From: Anaerocolumna sedimenticola
Lineage (GTDB): Bacteria; Bacillota; Clostridia; Lachnospirales; Lachnospiraceae
Direction: 5' to 3'
Assembly: GCF_009931695.1 (NCBI RefSeq)
Contig: NZ_CP048000.1
Span: 742,501 to 806,500, forward strand
Length of the DNA: 64,000 nucleotides
The notes under the pieces: model-generated
Database searches by the model: none
Told to the model about the DNA's origin: nothing
Seen by the model: the letters and a program-made list of their open reading frames with translations, nothing else
Shown here: positions 62,148 through 64,000 of the stretch, in pieces
Layout: each line of letters starts with the position of its first letter
Numbering within the stretch: the stretch's first letter is position 1
Translations under genes and position numbers: made by a program

Positions 62148-62933
62148 TTACCTGCCTTTCTTCGCCGTATTTATCTTGGAACTTTTTTTACCAAGGATCT
62201 GCTGCCGTCTTCTCTTCTTTTTATCAAGCTCTGCCGTCTTATTGGCTCCGGATTCAATAGGAATTAGTCCAAGGGTGTTAAGGCCTAAGTACCGCTCCAC
62301 ATCTTCCGTATCCTTAATGGTATCATCCAGGAGATGAAGTACAATAACGATAGCACCTGCTAAGAATAGTCCGACAACCCCGCCGATCAGTGTATTTTTC
62401 AAATTATTAGGGCTTGCGGGATGGGGCTGTATATATCCTTCTTCCACGATGGCAGGTTCCGTCGTATCCATGATTTTGGCGATCTGGCTGGAGGATACTG
62501 CCGCGAATTCATCCACTATTTTTTTAGCCAGGTAAGGATCCGGATACTTTGTTGTGATTTCGAGGATACGGGTGTTACTCGGATTTTCGATTGTAAGGCA
62601 GGAAACCATCTCTTCATAGGTCATATTAAGGCCCAGGTTATTAATTACCTGGGTTACTACAGGACGGCTCTCAACTAATACCATATAATCCTTGGTAAGC
62701 TGGGTTCCCAGCTGCAGGTCATCCAGGTTTAAGTTTGTCAGGGATGTGGATTTACTTAATATGTACAGCTTTGTGGTAGAATTATAAATCGGTGTGATAC
62801 AAAAATTGCTGATCAAACCGGCTGCCGTTGCTGTCAAAATTCCGGTCAATAATATAATCCATATGCGGGATTTTATAACATAAAAAAGCTCCAGTAAGTC
62901 AATTTCTATTTCCTCGTTCGTATTTTGTTCCAT
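62148..62933 (-). CDS. cpsC: CpsC/YveK-type chain-length and kinase-activating membrane protein
   Basis: The 261-residue protein has the Wzz-type layout: an N-terminal span (about residues 28-48), an outer domain, and a second span near 188-208 preceded by PHPASPNN, the conserved proline-rich segment. A basic cytoplasmic tail follows, which in the family activates the tyrosine kinase. AAGGAG precedes the ATG. It is co-transcribed with cpsB and cpsD. Confidence 0.92.
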   Translation of the reverse strand: MEQNTNEEIEIDLLELFYVIKSRIWIILLTGILTATAAGLISNFCITPIYNSTTKLYILSKSTSLTNLNLDDLQLGTQLTKDYMVLVESRPVVTQVINNLGLNMTYEEMVSCLTIENPSNTRILEITTKYPDPYLAKKIVDEFAAVSSSQIAKIMDTTEPAIVEEGYIQPHPASPNNLKNTLIGGVVGLFLAGAIVIVLHLLDDTIKDTEDVERYLGLNTLGLIPIESGANKTAELDKKKRRRQQILGKKSSKINTAKKGR

Positions 62934-62943
62934 TCGTACTCCT

Positions 62944-63675
62944 TTATATGTACTTATCCTCTAGTATTTTTATCGGGTTTTCCATAATTATCCTCTTTAG
63001 AAGTGCAGAGTTTATGCTTTTTTCTAAGTTCTTATAGATATCTTTCATCTTCGGCGGCCGGTGTCTCGTATTATGACAGTCACTGGCAATAAAATGAACC
63101 AGGCCTTTCTTTACCAGCTTTTTGTTATAAACGGCCTCCCTGTTAAAGAATCCACCAAGCAAACTGGCACTGTTCATCTGTATACAGGCTCCAAGGTTAA
63201 TGATGTCCTTTATCCGTTCTTCTTTTTTTCTCAGACAGTGATATCTCTCCGCATGAGCCAGAATAGGAACATATCCGGCCAGTATAAGCTGTCCCAAGCC
63301 CCTGTATATTGTCTGATAGGATTCACCCAGGGAAAACTCCACCAGAATATATCTGCTGGCTGCCAATGTTAAAGCCTCGCCTGTCTCCAGAGCTTTTAAG
63401 ATGCCGTCACTGTAATACAACTCGTTGCCAAGTAAAATCTGTACTTCCATGTTAAGCCTTGACGCTTCCATCTGTACTTGCTCCTGAAGCTCCAACAACA
63501 CCGTCACCGGTTTATTCTCCGCTCCGCAGGCATAGTGCGGTGTTGCTATAATTGTTTTGATTCCCTGCTGCTTCGCATGTAAAAGCATCTGTACGGTTTG
63601 TACCATATTTCCGGCTCCGTCATCAACCCCCGGAAGAATGTGCGTATGTATGTCAATAAATTCATTTGTACACAT
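62944..63675 (-). CDS. cpsB: CpsB/YwqE-type tyrosine phosphatase (PHP fold)
   Basis: The 243-residue metal-dependent phosphatase opens FIDIHTHILPGVDDGA, with metal ligands H10 and H12 and the conserved DD at 18-19. GLVHFIASDCHNTRHRPP at the C-terminal end completes the PHP metal site. It removes phosphate from the CpsD tyrosine tail. It is the first of the cpsBCD set visible here. Confidence 0.93.
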   Translation of the reverse strand: MCTNEFIDIHTHILPGVDDGAGNMVQTVQMLLHAKQQGIKTIIATPHYACGAENKPVTVLLELQEQVQMEASRLNMEVQILLGNELYYSDGILKALETGEALTLAASRYILVEFSLGESYQTIYRGLGQLILAGYVPILAHAERYHCLRKKEERIKDIINLGACIQMNSASLLGGFFNREAVYNKKLVKKGLVHFIASDCHNTRHRPPKMKDIYKNLEKSINSALLKRIIMENPIKILEDKYI

Positions 63676-63746
63676 AAAAATTCCCTGCTTTCTCTTAAGT
63701 CCTTAACGGCTAATGAAGTAAACCGTTTCTCCAAAACCCTTACCGT

Positions 63747-64000
63747 TTAATCGAAATACCGCTTTTTGAGATATCCGGTCAGGATAATTAAAAATATCGA
63801 CAGCAGGATTCCAAATCCGCTTAAATAAAGGAATACCTGAAGATTCCCTTTAAAATAACCGGTTATAAACCTTTTGTAATAATCAGGTGATGCCACGATC
63901 CCGTTACTAACTTTTGATATAAGTAAATAACAGGAGAAGATTGCTATACTGCAGCTTGAGGCTGTCAAAGCATAGGTTATGTAACGGATCCCTCTGTGCC
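63747..64000 (-). CDS. Membrane protein, partial (C-terminal end; continues past the window)
   Basis: The frame is open to the right edge of the window and ends at 63747. About 84 residues are visible, with two hydrophobic spans (IAIFSCYLLISKV and VFLYLSGFGILLSIFLIILTG) and a basic end LKKRYFD. It lies 71 bp upstream of cpsB on the same strand, so it may belong to the exopolysaccharide locus. Too little is visible for a family call; a polysaccharide-linked membrane protein is only a guess. Confidence 0.6.
   Translation of the reverse strand, partial: HRGIRYITYALTASSCSIAIFSCYLLISKVSNGIVASPDYYKRFITGYFKGNLQVFLYLSGFGILLSIFLIILTGYLKKRYFD

Overview
The window looks like chromosomal DNA of a low-GC, Gram-positive anaerobe of the Lachnospiraceae / Clostridium cluster XIVa type. 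This is inferred from gene content, strong AGGAGG ribosome binding sites, CUT1 sugar importers without linked ATPases, YesM/YesN-type regulation, a VanZ/YesL/GH105 repertoire and a cpsBCD-type exopolysaccharide locus. No rRNA or tRNA gene, CRISPR array or complete insertion sequence was seen.

Region 1 (1-6.9 kb, minus strand) is housekeeping. It holds the tRNA t6A genes tsaE, tsaB and tsaD with rimI and rnz, a small zinc-knuckle protein and a membrane-anchored unknown, followed by the riboflavin transporter gene ribU under a complete FMN riboswitch with its own promoter and terminator. Region 2 (7.0-9.8 kb) is an envelope cluster of TPM-domain, LemA-like and XpaC-like proteins.

Region 3 (9.9-20.5 kb, minus) is a mannoside operon: solute-binding protein, two permeases, GH38 mannosidase, ROK sugar kinase, GntR regulator and an N-terminally extended mannose-6-phosphate isomerase. 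It runs from one strong promoter overlapped by two perfect palindromes, and a second GntR gene lies upstream. Region 4 (20.8-28.4 kb, plus) is a pectin / rhamnogalacturonan oligosaccharide system: membrane-anchored AraC regulator, LplB/LplC-type permeases, a frameshifted binding protein and a GH105 hydrolase. Region 5 (28.5-38.0 kb, minus) is a third sugar locus with an unusual in-frame sensor kinase/response regulator fusion, binding protein, two permeases, GH31 glycosidase, YesL protein and a VanZ-like protein.

Region 6 (38.2-47.6 kb) is mixed: a divergent XRE regulator pair, a second VanZ paralogue, an acyltransferase, a frameshifted Old Yellow Enzyme, an AraC/EamA pair, a GGDEF-EAL protein, a 47-residue membrane protein and a transposase remnant. 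Region 7 (47.6-64 kb, minus) is an exopolysaccharide locus. cpsB-cpsC-cpsD come first, then a separate promoter with tandem repeats and a terminator-containing leader, then glycosyltransferases, Wzy, Wzx, two pyruvyl-transferase-like proteins, three FrhB-like iron-sulfur proteins (one a pseudogene) and an acetyltransferase broken at a G7 tract.

The main non-textbook signals are a family of about 148-bp palindromic MITE-like elements (four copies, two with flanking direct repeats), three single-base lesions in G/C homopolymers, the kinase/regulator fusion with an internal ribosome binding site, and the exopolysaccharide leader and iron-sulfur/pyruvyl-transferase pairing.
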